The notes under the pieces are model-generated. The model saw nothing but the letters and a program-made list of their open reading frames with translations, was not told the origin of the DNA and made no database searches. The position numbers were made by a program, and so were the translations under genes. From the NCBI GenBank assembly GCA_947591605.1, contig CANQDF010000002.1, positions 1 through 64,000 on the forward strand: a DNA stretch of 64,000 nucleotides, written 5' to 3'. Positions 53,342 to 62,493 of this stretch are shown here, piece by piece; position 1 is the first letter of the stretch; the number at the start of each line of letters is the position of its first letter. This DNA comes from an uncultured Clostridia bacterium. Its GTDB lineage: Bacteria > Bacillota > Clostridia > Lachnospirales > CAG-274.

Positions 53342-54892
53342 ATGAAAAATGTTGTTGTGATAGGTGCGGGTCCTGCGGGACTTACGGCTGCCCTTGAGCT
53401 TTTAAAAACAAAAAGCGGTTTTAATGTTACCGTAATTGAGGAAACGGACGAATTCGGAGGCATATCCAGGACCGTTAAGCATAACGGCAACAGGATGGAT
53501 ATAGGCGGACACCGCTTTTTTTCAAAGGACGAAAGAATAATGAAGTGGTGGTCGGAGGTAATGCCCATACAGGGCGCTCCCTCGTATGACGATAAAAAGC
53601 TCGGCAGGAGCAAGCCTCTTTCACAGGGCGGCCCCGATCCCGAAAAAACGGACAGGGTAATGCTTGTAAGGCAGAGGGTATCACGCATATATTACCTTAA
53701 AAAATTTTTTGATTATCCCGTATCGATGAAGCTGCAAACCTTTAAAAATATGGGTCTTGTGCGCACCCTGAAGGCAGGCTTCAGCTATTTGTATTCGGCA
53801 GTTTTCAAGCTTAAAGAGGATTGTCTTGAAAATTTTTATATAAACCGCTTTGGCAGGGTGCTTTATTCAATGTTTTTTGAGGGCTATACGGAAAAGCTTT
53901 GGGGCAGGCATCCCCGTGACATATCTGCCGATTGGGGAGCACAGAGGGTAAAGGGTCTGTCCGTGCTTGCCGTTATAAAGGATATGCTCTCAAAGCTTGT
54001 CCCAAACAAAAACAGAGTGGTGGAAACCTCTCTTATAGAGGAATACATATATCCAAAGCTCGGCCCCGGTCAGCTCTGGGAAACCGTTGCGGACGAGGTA
54101 AAAAAAGCGGGCGGAGAGTTTATCTTAAATGCGTTCGTAACCAAAATAAACAGCGAAAGCAATACCGTAAAATCCGTGGTGTATGTAAAGGATAACAAGG
54201 AGCATACCCTGTGCGCCGATTATGTAATATCCTCCATGCCTCTTAAGGACCTTACTATAGGACTTGGCAGCATCGTGCCGGAAAATATAAAAAATATAGC
54301 CTTGGGCTTGCCGTACAGGGATTATGTTACGGTCGGTCTGCTTACGCATAAGCTCAATTTAAAAAACGAAACAAATATAAAAACCCTTAACAATATTGTA
54401 CCCGACTGCTGGATCTATGTCCAGGATACGGGTGTAAAGCTGGGCAGAATACAGATATACAACAATTGGTCGCCTTATATGGTAAAGGATCCCGACAATA
54501 CGGTATGGATAGGGCTTGAATATTTTTGCGACGAGGGTGACGATTTTTGGAATATGTCAGACGATGAGTGTATGTCCTTTGCCTGTGACGAGCTTGTTAA
54601 AATGGGTATAATATCAAGCAGGGACGATGTTATGGATACCAACAGGATAAAGGTAAAAAAGGCTTATCCCGCTTATTTTGACACATATAATGAAATAGAC
54701 GATCTTATAGAGTATTTAAACGGTTTTGATAACCTTTACTGCGTAGGCAGAAACGGTCAGCATCGCTACAACAATATGGATCACAGCATGGCTACCGCTT
54801 TTGAGGCTGTCGGAAATATTATAAGCGGCAGAAGAGATAAAAGCAATATCTGGAATGTCAATACCGAAAAGGAATACCATGAGGAAAAATAA
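53342..54892 (+). CDS. FAD-dependent oxidoreductase, UDP-galactopyranose mutase/amine-oxidase-like
   Basis: 516 residues. N-terminal FAD Rossmann motif VIGAGPAGLTAALELL and ETDEFGGISRT, then GGHRFFSKDERIMKWW. It belongs to the NAD(P)/FAD-dependent oxidoreductases of the protoporphyrinogen-oxidase/GLF-like group that often accompany glycosyltransferases and polyprenol or polysaccharide genes. The C-terminal CVGRNGQHRYNNMDHSM is conserved in that group. The stop overlaps the start of the next gene by one base, so the two work together. Substrate unknown. Confidence 0.8.
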   Translation: MKNVVVIGAGPAGLTAALELLKTKSGFNVTVIEETDEFGGISRTVKHNGNRMDIGGHRFFSKDERIMKWWSEVMPIQGAPSYDDKKLGRSKPLSQGGPDPEKTDRVMLVRQRVSRIYYLKKFFDYPVSMKLQTFKNMGLVRTLKAGFSYLYSAVFKLKEDCLENFYINRFGRVLYSMFFEGYTEKLWGRHPRDISADWGAQRVKGLSVLAVIKDMLSKLVPNKNRVVETSLIEEYIYPKLGPGQLWETVADEVKKAGGEFILNAFVTKINSESNTVKSVVYVKDNKEHTLCADYVISSMPLKDLTIGLGSIVPENIKNIALGLPYRDYVTVGLLTHKLNLKNETNIKTLNNIVPDCWIYVQDTGVKLGRIQIYNNWSPYMVKDPDNTVWIGLEYFCDEGDDFWNMSDDECMSFACDELVKMGIISSRDDVMDTNRIKVKKAYPAYFDTYNEIDDLIEYLNGFDNLYCVGRNGQHRYNNMDHSMATAFEAVGNIISGRRDKSNIWNVNTEKEYHEEK

Positions 54893-56490
54893 TGGAAAAT
54901 AAGTTTTTTCTTAAGCTTTGCTCCCTCAATAATAGGGAAAATAGATGCGTTTTGGGCTGTACCCTTATATTTTTGAGCCTGATTGCCGTAATTTTTTATA
55001 TTTTCGGCGGTGCAAGGTCGGAGATGCACGCAGACTGCATAGATACCCTTATGTGGGCAAATGCGTCTTATACAAGCGGTTCTCTTTTTAACAAGGGTTT
55101 TGGCTATGCCTGCCTGCTGCCGTTTGGAGGTCAGCTTTTAATGCTGCCCTTTATATGTATATTCGGTTTTTCGTATTCGGCTCATACGGCAGGTATGGTG
55201 CTTTTTGCACTTATATTTATATCCTCGCTTGTTTTTATGTTTAAAAATATGGGTCTTTCCTTATTTAAGACAGGCTTATCGGTATTTTCCTTTGTTATGT
55301 TTACCTTTGCAAGCGCCAAGCTGAGGGAAATATTCTGGGGGCATATAATTTATTATTCGCTCGGTCTTATGTTTCTTTTTGTGGGTATGGGTCTTGCGTT
55401 AAAAATATTAAAGGGTAAAAAGGCGTTTATACCCATAATACTTATTTTTATATGGACGGCACTTTGCGCCACGGACGGCATACAAGCGCTTACAATATAC
55501 ATACTTCCGCTTTGTGCGGGGCTTTTGGGCTTTATTGTATTTAACTTTGACAGAAAACTGTTTGACAAAGGCAACATAAATACAGCCTTTACCGCCTGCA
55601 TAATACTGCTTGCCGCTGTGTTTGGCAGGGTAATTATGGGCTTTGCCTCAAAGGGGATAGCACAGGGCTATGCCGATGCCTATTCCATGTTCGGCAAGAC
55701 CACGGATTGGTTTGATAACCTTTCCAAGCTGTTAAAAAGCCATTATACGCTGCTTGGCGTAAGCGTAAACGGCAAAATGCCCATAATGAGCTATGACGGT
55801 GTATTAAATATTTTAAGGATAATTTTTGCCACTGTTGTTGCTGCTGCGCCTTTTTTTGGCATAGTATATTATACAAGGCTTAAAAATGCTGCGGTAAAGC
55901 TTTTTGTTATTGTGCATTTTACGGCTGTGTTTCTTATTATGATAGGCTGGGTATTTGGCAAAATATCGGGCGCAAACTGGAGGCTTGTACCTATAGAGGC
56001 AACGGGTCTTATACTTACCGTACTTCTTTTTTACGAGCTGTGTTCTGCGGGCATTTATTCAAGACTCGGCAATATTTTAACGATACCTGTAATTATATAC
56101 TGTTTTATATCTGTAATTAATTTATTTTCAATACCCATAGGCTTTTCAAACAATGTATTGTATGACGAATTGTCTTTGCTTGAAAAAAACGGCTGCACCT
56201 ACGGTTATGCCACATTTTGGTATGCAAACCCCATTACCGCAATAACCGATAACAAAATAAAGGTAAGGGGCGTTAAGATAGAGGACGACGGCATAGCCTA
56301 CAGAAGCTATCAGAGCGATAAAAGCTGGTATGACGGTGTGACAAAGCCGGACGAAACATATTTTATACTTCTTGACTATGACGAATACGAAAATTTCAAT
56401 GCCGATAAATATCCGGTTGAAAGTATAATAATAGATAAAGGCTTTGCGCTTATTATATTGGATGAAAACATAGATCTGCTTAAAAAATAG
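54892..56490 (+). CDS. Polytopic membrane protein, possible envelope glycan function
   Basis: 532 residues with about eleven membrane helices (first at about 21-41) and a soluble C-terminal region of about 110 residues (ending FNADKYPVESIIIDKGFALIIL). The first outer loop is acidic (EMHADCIDTLMWANASY), reminiscent of GT-C type membrane glycosyltransferases, but I see no decisive motif. Its ATG overlaps the stop of the FAD enzyme gene (TAATG). Followed by fumarase beta after 11 bases. Function unknown. Confidence 0.65.
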   Translation: MENKFFLKLCSLNNRENRCVLGCTLIFLSLIAVIFYIFGGARSEMHADCIDTLMWANASYTSGSLFNKGFGYACLLPFGGQLLMLPFICIFGFSYSAHTAGMVLFALIFISSLVFMFKNMGLSLFKTGLSVFSFVMFTFASAKLREIFWGHIIYYSLGLMFLFVGMGLALKILKGKKAFIPIILIFIWTALCATDGIQALTIYILPLCAGLLGFIVFNFDRKLFDKGNINTAFTACIILLAAVFGRVIMGFASKGIAQGYADAYSMFGKTTDWFDNLSKLLKSHYTLLGVSVNGKMPIMSYDGVLNILRIIFATVVAAAPFFGIVYYTRLKNAAVKLFVIVHFTAVFLIMIGWVFGKISGANWRLVPIEATGLILTVLLFYELCSAGIYSRLGNILTIPVIIYCFISVINLFSIPIGFSNNVLYDELSLLEKNGCTYGYATFWYANPITAITDNKIKVRGVKIEDDGIAYRSYQSDKSWYDGVTKPDETYFILLDYDEYENFNADKYPVESIIIDKGFALIILDENIDLLKK

Positions 56491-56501
56491 GAGGATATTT
56501 A

Positions 56502-57053
56502 ATGAAGATAAGTATTACAACGCCTGTTACACGGGATAAGGCACGCTCGTTAAAGGCGGGCGATATTGTGGAGATAACGGGTGTTATATATACGGCAAGG
56601 GACGCTGCGCACAAGCGTATGCTTGAAAATTTGGATAAGGGGATACCCCTGCCTGTGGATCTTACCGACAATACCATATATTTTGCGGGGCCCGCTCCCG
56701 CAAAGCCCGGTGAGGCGATAGGCTCCGTGGGGCCTACCACAAGCTACAGGATGGACGCCTATTCTCCCAGAACAATTGAGCTTGGGCTCACCTGTATGAT
56801 AGGCAAGGGTGCCAGAAATAAGGCTGTTACGGACGCAATGAAAAAGTACGGAGCAGTTTATATAGGCGCCGTAGGCGGAGCAGGCGCTCTCATAAGCGAG
56901 TGCGTAAAAAGCTGCGAGGTTGTCGCATATGAGGATCTCGGCTCCGAGGCAATACACAGGCTTGAGGTCGAAGCCTTCCCCGGTATAGTTATAATTGACA
57001 GCGAGGGAAATAATCTTTACGAAACCGAACCCCCTAAATATGCCGAGAAATAA
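56502..57053 (+). CDS. Fumarate hydratase class I, beta subunit
   Basis: 183 residues, the C-terminal (beta) subunit of class I fumarase. DIVEITGVIYTARDAAHKRM near residue 22, YFAGPAPAKPGEAIGSVGPTTSYRMD, and AVGGAGALISECVKSCEVVAYEDLGSEAI. It needs the alpha subunit at 52454 for activity. AGGAGG before ATG. All genes from 52454 to 57053 are co-directional with small gaps, so alpha and beta can still share a transcript. Confidence 0.92.
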   Translation: MKISITTPVTRDKARSLKAGDIVEITGVIYTARDAAHKRMLENLDKGIPLPVDLTDNTIYFAGPAPAKPGEAIGSVGPTTSYRMDAYSPRTIELGLTCMIGKGARNKAVTDAMKKYGAVYIGAVGGAGALISECVKSCEVVAYEDLGSEAIHRLEVEAFPGIVIIDSEGNNLYETEPPKYAEK

Positions 57054-57103
57054 CAGGGCTTTGGTTTTATGATTTTATAATAAATAAAAAAGGAGTGTTT
57101 TAA

Positions 57104-58462
57104 TTGAGCGGTTTAAAGGTAGTTATACTTGCTGCGGGACAGGGTACACGCATGAAGTCAAAGGTACCCAAGGTGCTGCATAAGGTTCTGGATAAAACTA
57201 TGGTGGATTATGTTATAGATGCCTCGGTTGAGGCAGGCGCCGAGGATATATGCGTTATAGTGGGTCATCAGTCTGCAATGGTAAAGGCTATGATCGGCAC
57301 AAGGGTAAAATTTGCCCTGCAAAAGGAGCAGCTCGGCACGGGCCATGCGGTGATGCAGGCAGGCGATTTTATCAGCGACGGCAATATACTTGTGCTTTGC
57401 GGCGATACTCCCCTTATCCGTCCGGAAACCATAAAGGAGCTTTCCGATATGCACAATTCGGGCGGCAGCGATGTTACCGTTGTATCGATGAAGGCGGACG
57501 ATCCTACGGGCTACGGCAGGATAGTGAGGGAAAATAATGCTTTTGCAAAAATAGTGGAGCAAAAGGACGCCGACGAGGAGCAGAAAAAGATAAACGAGGT
57601 AAACACAGGCGTTTACATCTTTAAAGCGGACGCCCTTAAGGCTGCCTTTGAAAAGCTTTCCAACAACAACTCTCAGGGTGAATATTATCTTACCGATACG
57701 CTTGAAATAATAAAAAACAACGGCGGTAAGGTGGATATTATGGCTGCGGAGGATGCGGACGAATTTCTCGGCGTAAACAGCAAGCTGCAGCTTTCGCAGG
57801 CAACCGATATAATGAAAAAGCGTATCAATGAGTATCATATGCTCAACGGCGTTACCATTATGGACCCCGAAAACACATATATCGGTATTGATGTTAAAAT
57901 AGAACCCGATACTATCATCTATCCGGGCTGCATGCTGGAGGGTAAGACCGAAATAGGCACCGATTGTATTATAGGGCCTAACTGCCGCATACAGTCGAGC
58001 ATAATACACAACGGTGTTACCGTACAGTCCTCGTTCCTTATACAGGCGGAGGTGGACAATTATTCCACGGTAGGTCCTTTTGCTTATCTGAGGCCTAACT
58101 CAAAAATAGGCGAGCATGTAAGGATAGGCGATTTTGTCGAAATTAAAAACTCAAACATAGACGACGGCACAAAGGTAAGCCATCTTACATATGTAGGTGA
58201 TTCCGATGTTGGCAAATGCGTAAACTTTGGCTGCGGTACCGTTACGGTAAATTATGACGGCAAAAACAAATTCCGCTGCAAAATAGGCAACAATGTCTTT
58301 ATAGGCTGCAACTCAAACCTTGTTGCTCCCGTTGAGATAGAGGATAATGCGTATACCGCTGCGGGCTCCACAATAACCAAAAATGTGCCCGAGGGCTCGC
58401 TTGCAATTGCTCGTTCAAGGCAGGACAACAAAGAGGGCTGGAGAAACAGATCCGGCAAATAA
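57104..58462 (+). CDS. glmU: Bifunctional GlmU
   Basis: 452 residues. N-terminal uridylyltransferase (VILAAGQGTRMKSKVPKVLH, LCGDTPLI) and C-terminal left-handed beta-helix acetyltransferase (YPGCMLEGKTEIG..., LRPNSKIGEHVRIGDFVEIKNS). Makes UDP-N-acetylglucosamine for the wall. Start codon is TTG 57104 with AAAGGAGTG upstream. WecB encoded downstream uses its product. Confidence 0.96.
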   Translation: MSGLKVVILAAGQGTRMKSKVPKVLHKVLDKTMVDYVIDASVEAGAEDICVIVGHQSAMVKAMIGTRVKFALQKEQLGTGHAVMQAGDFISDGNILVLCGDTPLIRPETIKELSDMHNSGGSDVTVVSMKADDPTGYGRIVRENNAFAKIVEQKDADEEQKKINEVNTGVYIFKADALKAAFEKLSNNNSQGEYYLTDTLEIIKNNGGKVDIMAAEDADEFLGVNSKLQLSQATDIMKKRINEYHMLNGVTIMDPENTYIGIDVKIEPDTIIYPGCMLEGKTEIGTDCIIGPNCRIQSSIIHNGVTVQSSFLIQAEVDNYSTVGPFAYLRPNSKIGEHVRIGDFVEIKNSNIDDGTKVSHLTYVGDSDVGKCVNFGCGTVTVNYDGKNKFRCKIGNNVFIGCNSNLVAPVEIEDNAYTAAGSTITKNVPEGSLAIARSRQDNKEGWRNRSGK

Positions 58463-58482
58463 TATTTTAAAGGGAGAAAGTT

Positions 58483-59082
58483 ATGAAGCTGAAATATTTA
58501 TTTTTTACTGCGGCTGTTTTTTGCCTTTTGGCTGCGGCTCCCGTTTTTGCGTCTGACACGTCGATCACAACAGACAGTGCGGTTTTAAAAAATGATGTTA
58601 TAACGGTAAGCGGCAAAATTTTAAACCCTGTAAGTACGCAGCAAATAACAATTCTGGCAACGGATGCAACAGGCGATGTATATAATTACGAAAGCCCGGT
58701 TTATCTTGACCAGATAGATGCGGTTTTGGACAGGGACGGCGGTTTTACATACAGCTTTAACGCTGCAGGGCTTTCGGGCGATAAGGTGTATATAGTAAGG
58801 ATTGGCGGTACCGATATAGACGTACCTGCTCAGATGGTTGTTTTATCCTCGGATGAGGGTGAAAAAAAGCTGCTTTTGGGAGATGCGGATCTTGACGGAA
58901 AAATAACCGCAAACGATGCCGCAATTACTCTTGAAGAGGTTATTTTTCATCTCGACAGCATCACCGAGGAGCAGCGTGAGGCAATGAAGGTGACAAAATC
59001 GGATATTATTACCTCAAACAATGCTGCACTTATCTTTTACAAGGCATATAACAGTACATATAAATTTCCTGCGGAAGAATAA
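58483..59082 (+). CDS. Secreted protein with dockerin-like C-terminus
   Basis: 199 residues. Signal peptide 1-24 (MKLKYLFFTAAVFCLLAAAP, cleavage after VFA), a beta-rich domain (about 28-125), then a dockerin-type pair. The first repeat GDADLDGKITANDAAITLEEVI has a good calcium-loop pattern. The second (VTKSDIITSNNAALIFYKAY) lacks the first loop aspartates. Could bind a cohesin on the surface; none is in the window. Lies between glmU and wecB with gaps of 20 and 14 bases, an odd companion for precursor enzymes. Confidence 0.7.
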   Translation: MKLKYLFFTAAVFCLLAAAPVFASDTSITTDSAVLKNDVITVSGKILNPVSTQQITILATDATGDVYNYESPVYLDQIDAVLDRDGGFTYSFNAAGLSGDKVYIVRIGGTDIDVPAQMVVLSSDEGEKKLLLGDADLDGKITANDAAITLEEVIFHLDSITEEQREAMKVTKSDIITSNNAALIFYKAYNSTYKFPAEE

Positions 59083-59096
59083 CGAGGTATAGGGCT

Positions 59097-60242
59097 ATGG
59101 ATAAAATTAAGGTTATGAGTATTTTTGGCACAAGACCGGAGGCAACAAAAATGGCTCCTCTTATAAATGCCATGAAAAAGTGTGATGATATTGAACAAAT
59201 TGTGTGTGTTACGGCGCAGCATAGAGAGATGCTTGACCAGGTGCTTGAGATTTTTGATCTGCACCCGGATTATGACCTTGATATAATGACTCAAAGGCAG
59301 ACACTCACGGACATAACTGTCCGTGCGCTCCAAGGCCTTGAGGGCGTTATGAAGGAGGCAAAGCCGGATCTTGTGCTTGTACACGGTGATACTACCACTA
59401 CATTTGCGGGCAGCCTTGCAGCCTATTACAGCGGCATAAAATTAGGCCATGTTGAGGCAGGCCTGCGCACATATGACAAATATCAGCCCTTCCCGGAGGA
59501 GATGAACCGCAGGCTTACGGGCGCTATTGCAGATCTGCATTTTGCACCCACAAAGCTTGCCAAGGAGCACCTGCTTAAGGAAAATATCTCTCCCGAGGGC
59601 ATATTTATTACGGGCAATACTGCGGTAGACTGCCTTAAAACCACAATACAGCCAAATTTTAAATTTGATGTGGAGCTGCTTAACAATATTGATTATAAAA
59701 ACAAGCGTGTTATTACAATGACAGCCCATAGGCGTGAAAACCTCGGGGAGCCTCTGGAAAACATATGCAGGGCGGTTCTTAGGCTTGTCGAAGCATACGA
59801 GGATACGGAGGTAGTTTATGCCGTGCACTTTAACCCTGCCGTAAGAGAGGTTGCAAACAGGGTGTTGGGTAACCATGACAGGATACACCTTATTGACCCC
59901 CTCGATATTAAAAATATGCACAACCTTATGAACCTAAGCTATATGGTTATGACGGACAGCGGCGGATTGCAGGAGGAGGTACCTTCTATGGGCAAGCCCG
60001 TGCTTGTGCTGCGCAATGTGACGGAGCGACCCGAGGGTGTAGAGGCAGGCACTTTAAAGCTTGCAGGGGTAAACGAGGACGAAATATTTGCACAGGCAAG
60101 CGAGCTTTTGGATAACAAGGATGTTTACAATGCAATGGTTGCAAGCAAAAATCCGTTTGGTGACGGATATGCTGCCGAAAGGATAACGGAGGCTATAAGG
60201 TATCACTTTGGATTAAGAAGTGACAGACCTGAAGACTATTGA
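59097..60242 (+). CDS. wecB: UDP-N-acetylglucosamine 2-epimerase
   Basis: 381 residues, non-hydrolysing epimerase. Converts UDP-GlcNAc to UDP-ManNAc for teichoic acid or surface polysaccharide. GTRPEATKMAPLI at the start, VHGDTTTTFAGSLAAYY, GHVEAGLRTYDKYQPFPEEMNR and DSGGLQEEVPSMGKPVLVLR are all canonical. Its TGA stop is followed immediately by a perfect parS site. Confidence 0.95.
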   Translation: MDKIKVMSIFGTRPEATKMAPLINAMKKCDDIEQIVCVTAQHREMLDQVLEIFDLHPDYDLDIMTQRQTLTDITVRALQGLEGVMKEAKPDLVLVHGDTTTTFAGSLAAYYSGIKLGHVEAGLRTYDKYQPFPEEMNRRLTGAIADLHFAPTKLAKEHLLKENISPEGIFITGNTAVDCLKTTIQPNFKFDVELLNNIDYKNKRVITMTAHRRENLGEPLENICRAVLRLVEAYEDTEVVYAVHFNPAVREVANRVLGNHDRIHLIDPLDIKNMHNLMNLSYMVMTDSGGLQEEVPSMGKPVLVLRNVTERPEGVEAGTLKLAGVNEDEIFAQASELLDNKDVYNAMVASKNPFGDGYAAERITEAIRYHFGLRSDRPEDY

Positions 60243-60258
60243 TGTTTCACGTGAAACA
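60243..60258. promoter_or_regulatory. parS site 1
   Basis: TGTTTCACGTGAAACA, the perfect 16-bp ParB-binding palindrome, starts at the base after the wecB stop. The same 22-base context recurs at parS site 2. Confidence 0.97.
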
Positions 60259-60495
60259 ATATAAGGCAAGGGATAATTATAACTATCCTTTGCCTTTATT
60301 TTTATTTACAGGTAAATGCTTTTTTACAAAATGCTTGATAAATGTATTGTTATATTTAACCTATTATATAATATTTTATTGTCAAGATAAGTTATAATTT
60401 AATTTTATACAAAAAAACAACAATAAAACAAACAAATTTCTAACATAAAATATTAAAATACACCTTTAAAATAATAACGATCTATGATATAATTT

Positions 60496-60585
60496 AAACG
60501 ACAAGTAAGTTCACTGCCAAAGGCAGTGAGAACTTACTTTTGAGTTTGGAACAAACTCAAAGGCTTCGTCAGAAGCCTGTCGTTT
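60496..60585 (+). repeat. Perfect four-way-junction inverted-repeat structure
   Basis: Outer stem AAACGACA (60496-60503) / TGTCGTTT (60578-60585). It encloses three hairpins: a 16-bp arm with a 2-base bulge (AAGTAAGTT and CACTGCC paired with GGCAGTG and AACTTACTT, 60503-60539), TTGAGTTTG/CAAACTCAA (60540-60560) and AGGCTTC/GAAGCCT (60561-60578). Practically no base is left unpaired between arms. A GTACGC..GCG..GTAC hairpin follows (60590-60611). In 60259-60777 I see no gene. Confidence 0.8.
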
Positions 60586-60625
60586 ATGAGTACGCAGCGA
60601 AAGCGGAGTACGAATATCATTAATT

Positions 60626-60655
60626 CGACAAGTAAGTTCACTGCCTAAAAGGCAG
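60626..60655 (+). repeat. Partial second copy of the junction's first arm
   Basis: CGACAAGTAAGTTCACTGCC repeats bases 60499-60518 exactly, followed by TAAAA-GGCAG, after which similarity ends. Confidence 0.85.
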
Positions 60656-60718
60656 ATATAGCCTATCAAGGTCAAAGCAGTCTTTCACAAACAGGCTGTA
60701 TTTATATATAAAATATAT

Positions 60719-60749
60719 ACCTATAAGCTCACATACGCTTATAGGTTTT
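60719..60749 (+). terminator. Hairpin with T run before parA
   Basis: ACCTATAAGC (60719-60728) / GCTTATAGGT (60737-60746) followed by TTTT. It sits 29 bases before the parA start, so it is either the end of the upstream unit or an attenuator of parA. Confidence 0.65.
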
Positions 60750-60777
60750 ATATGCTGTACAAAAGAGGTGAAACAAG

Positions 60778-61545
60778 TTGGGACAGGTTATAGCTGTTGC
60801 AAACCAAAAGGGCGGCGTCGGCAAAACAACTACGGCTATCAATTTATCTGCTGCGCTTGCGGCAAAAAATAAAAGGGTTCTTTTAATTGATTCCGACCCA
60901 CAGGGCAATGCAACTACGGGCTTTGGTATAAGCAAAAATCAGGTTAAAAATACATTTTACGATTTATTGATGGATAATGCGGAGTTTATCGATACAAAAA
61001 TGCGCATTGATCTTTTTAATTCGCTTGATATTTTACCTACCGATATACAGCTTTCGGGCGCCGAGGTGGAATTGATAGATTTTGACGACAGGCAGTACAT
61101 ACTTAAAAATATCCTTAACAAAAACTGCGTAAGGGAGCTGTACGACTATGTCATTGTAGATTGTCCACCCTCGCTAAATATACTTACGCTTAATGCGCTT
61201 GTTGCCTGTGACGAGGTGCTGATACCTTTACAGTGTGAGTTTTTTGCAATGGAGGGTTTAAGCCAGTTTATACATACCTACAATCTGGTCAAAAAAAGGC
61301 TTAACTCCCTAATCAAAATTAAAGGTATCGTGTTTACCATGTATGATTCCCGCACAAATCTGTCAATGCAGGTGGTGGAGGAGGTAAAAAAGTTTATGGG
61401 CAGCGGCTATATGTACTGCATTGTACCAAGAGCGGTGCGAGTGGGTGAAGCGCCCAGTCACGGTCTACCAATTAACCTATACGACCCCAAGTGCCCTGCG
61501 ACCTACGCTTACGAAACACTTGCCGAGATGGTTGACGATGAATAA
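60778..61545 (+). CDS. parA: Chromosome-partitioning ATPase ParA (Soj)
   Basis: 255 residues. Deviant Walker A KGGVGKTTTAINLSAALA near the N-terminus, DSDPQGNATTGFG and DYVIVDCPPSLNILTLNAL. Works with ParB-parS to segregate origins and, in Bacillus, to regulate DnaA. Start is TTG 60778 with AGAGGTG. parB follows after 15 bases. Confidence 0.97.
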   Translation: MGQVIAVANQKGGVGKTTTAINLSAALAAKNKRVLLIDSDPQGNATTGFGISKNQVKNTFYDLLMDNAEFIDTKMRIDLFNSLDILPTDIQLSGAEVELIDFDDRQYILKNILNKNCVRELYDYVIVDCPPSLNILTLNALVACDEVLIPLQCEFFAMEGLSQFIHTYNLVKKRLNSLIKIKGIVFTMYDSRTNLSMQVVEEVKKFMGSGYMYCIVPRAVRVGEAPSHGLPINLYDPKCPATYAYETLAEMVDDE

Positions 61546-61560
61546 AAGGAGTTAAATAAA

Positions 61561-62454
61561 ATGTCTTTAAAAAAAGGTTCCGGTTTAGGAGGGAGAGGCG
61601 TTAACGCCCTCTTCGGCGAGGAGAATGTTACTTCCGCTGCGGCAGAGGATAACGGCTTGACCGAAATAAGTATAAATAAAATTACAAACAATGTAAACCA
61701 GCCCAGAAAGGTTTTTGACGATGAAAGCCTCAACGAGCTTGCGGAAAGTATTAAGGAAGTTGGTATTTTGCAGCCTCTTACCGTAAAGGAGGTTGAAAAC
61801 GGATACGAAATAATTGCAGGTGAAAGACGCTGGAGGGCGGCAAGGCTTGCAGGGCTTTCCACCGTGCCCGTAATAATAAAAAAGCTCTCCGAGCTTGAAT
61901 CCCTCGAGGCAGCTCTTATAGAAAATTTGCAGCGTGTTGACCTTAACCCCATGGAGGAGGCTCAAACCTACAAAAGGCTTTCTGCCGAGTTTAATTTAAG
62001 CCAGGAGGATATAGCCTCAAGAGTGGGCAAAAGCAGAGCGGTTGTTGCAAACGCAATGAGGCTTTTAAACCTTGACTCCCGTGTGCGTGATTTTGTCAGC
62101 GAGGGCAGGCTCAGCAACGGCCATGCCAGAGCATTGCTCGGTATATCGGACGGCAACGCACAATACGAGCTTGCCGAAAAAATTATTGAAGAGGAGCTAA
62201 GCGTAAGGCAGACCGAGGAAGCTGTAAAGGCGGCAAACGAGGTTGTTCAACACCCTGCCGAGGCAAAAAAGGGCGGCATTAAGGATCCGGAGGCAATAAG
62301 GGCATATCTCTCCTTGGCAAAGGACCTTAAATCTGTTTTGGGCGCCAAGGTAAATATAAAAAACGGTAAAAACAAGGGTAAAATAGAGATAGAATATTAT
62401 TCCGACGACGAGCTTGAAAGGCTTGTAGGGCTTATTAAAAGCATTAATTGCTGA
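61561..62454 (+). CDS. parB: Chromosome-partitioning protein ParB (Spo0J)
   Basis: 297 residues. N-terminal KGLGRG-like segment (GSGLGGRGVNALFGE), CTP-binding box GERRWRAARLAGL, central helix-turn-helix (LSQEDIASRVGKSRAVVANAMRLL) and a C-terminal dimer domain (KNKGKIEIEYYSDDELERLVGLI). Its own parS site 2 begins at the base after its TGA stop. Confidence 0.97.
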   Translation: MSLKKGSGLGGRGVNALFGEENVTSAAAEDNGLTEISINKITNNVNQPRKVFDDESLNELAESIKEVGILQPLTVKEVENGYEIIAGERRWRAARLAGLSTVPVIIKKLSELESLEAALIENLQRVDLNPMEEAQTYKRLSAEFNLSQEDIASRVGKSRAVVANAMRLLNLDSRVRDFVSEGRLSNGHARALLGISDGNAQYELAEKIIEEELSVRQTEEAVKAANEVVQHPAEAKKGGIKDPEAIRAYLSLAKDLKSVLGAKVNIKNGKNKGKIEIEYYSDDELERLVGLIKSINC

Positions 62455-62470
62455 TGTTTCACGTGAAACA
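62455..62470. promoter_or_regulatory. parS site 2
   Basis: TGTTTCACGTGAAACA directly after the parB stop codon, in the spacer to the DUF4446 gene. Confidence 0.97.
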
Positions 62471-62493
62471 ATATTTATAAAGGGGACTTTTTT

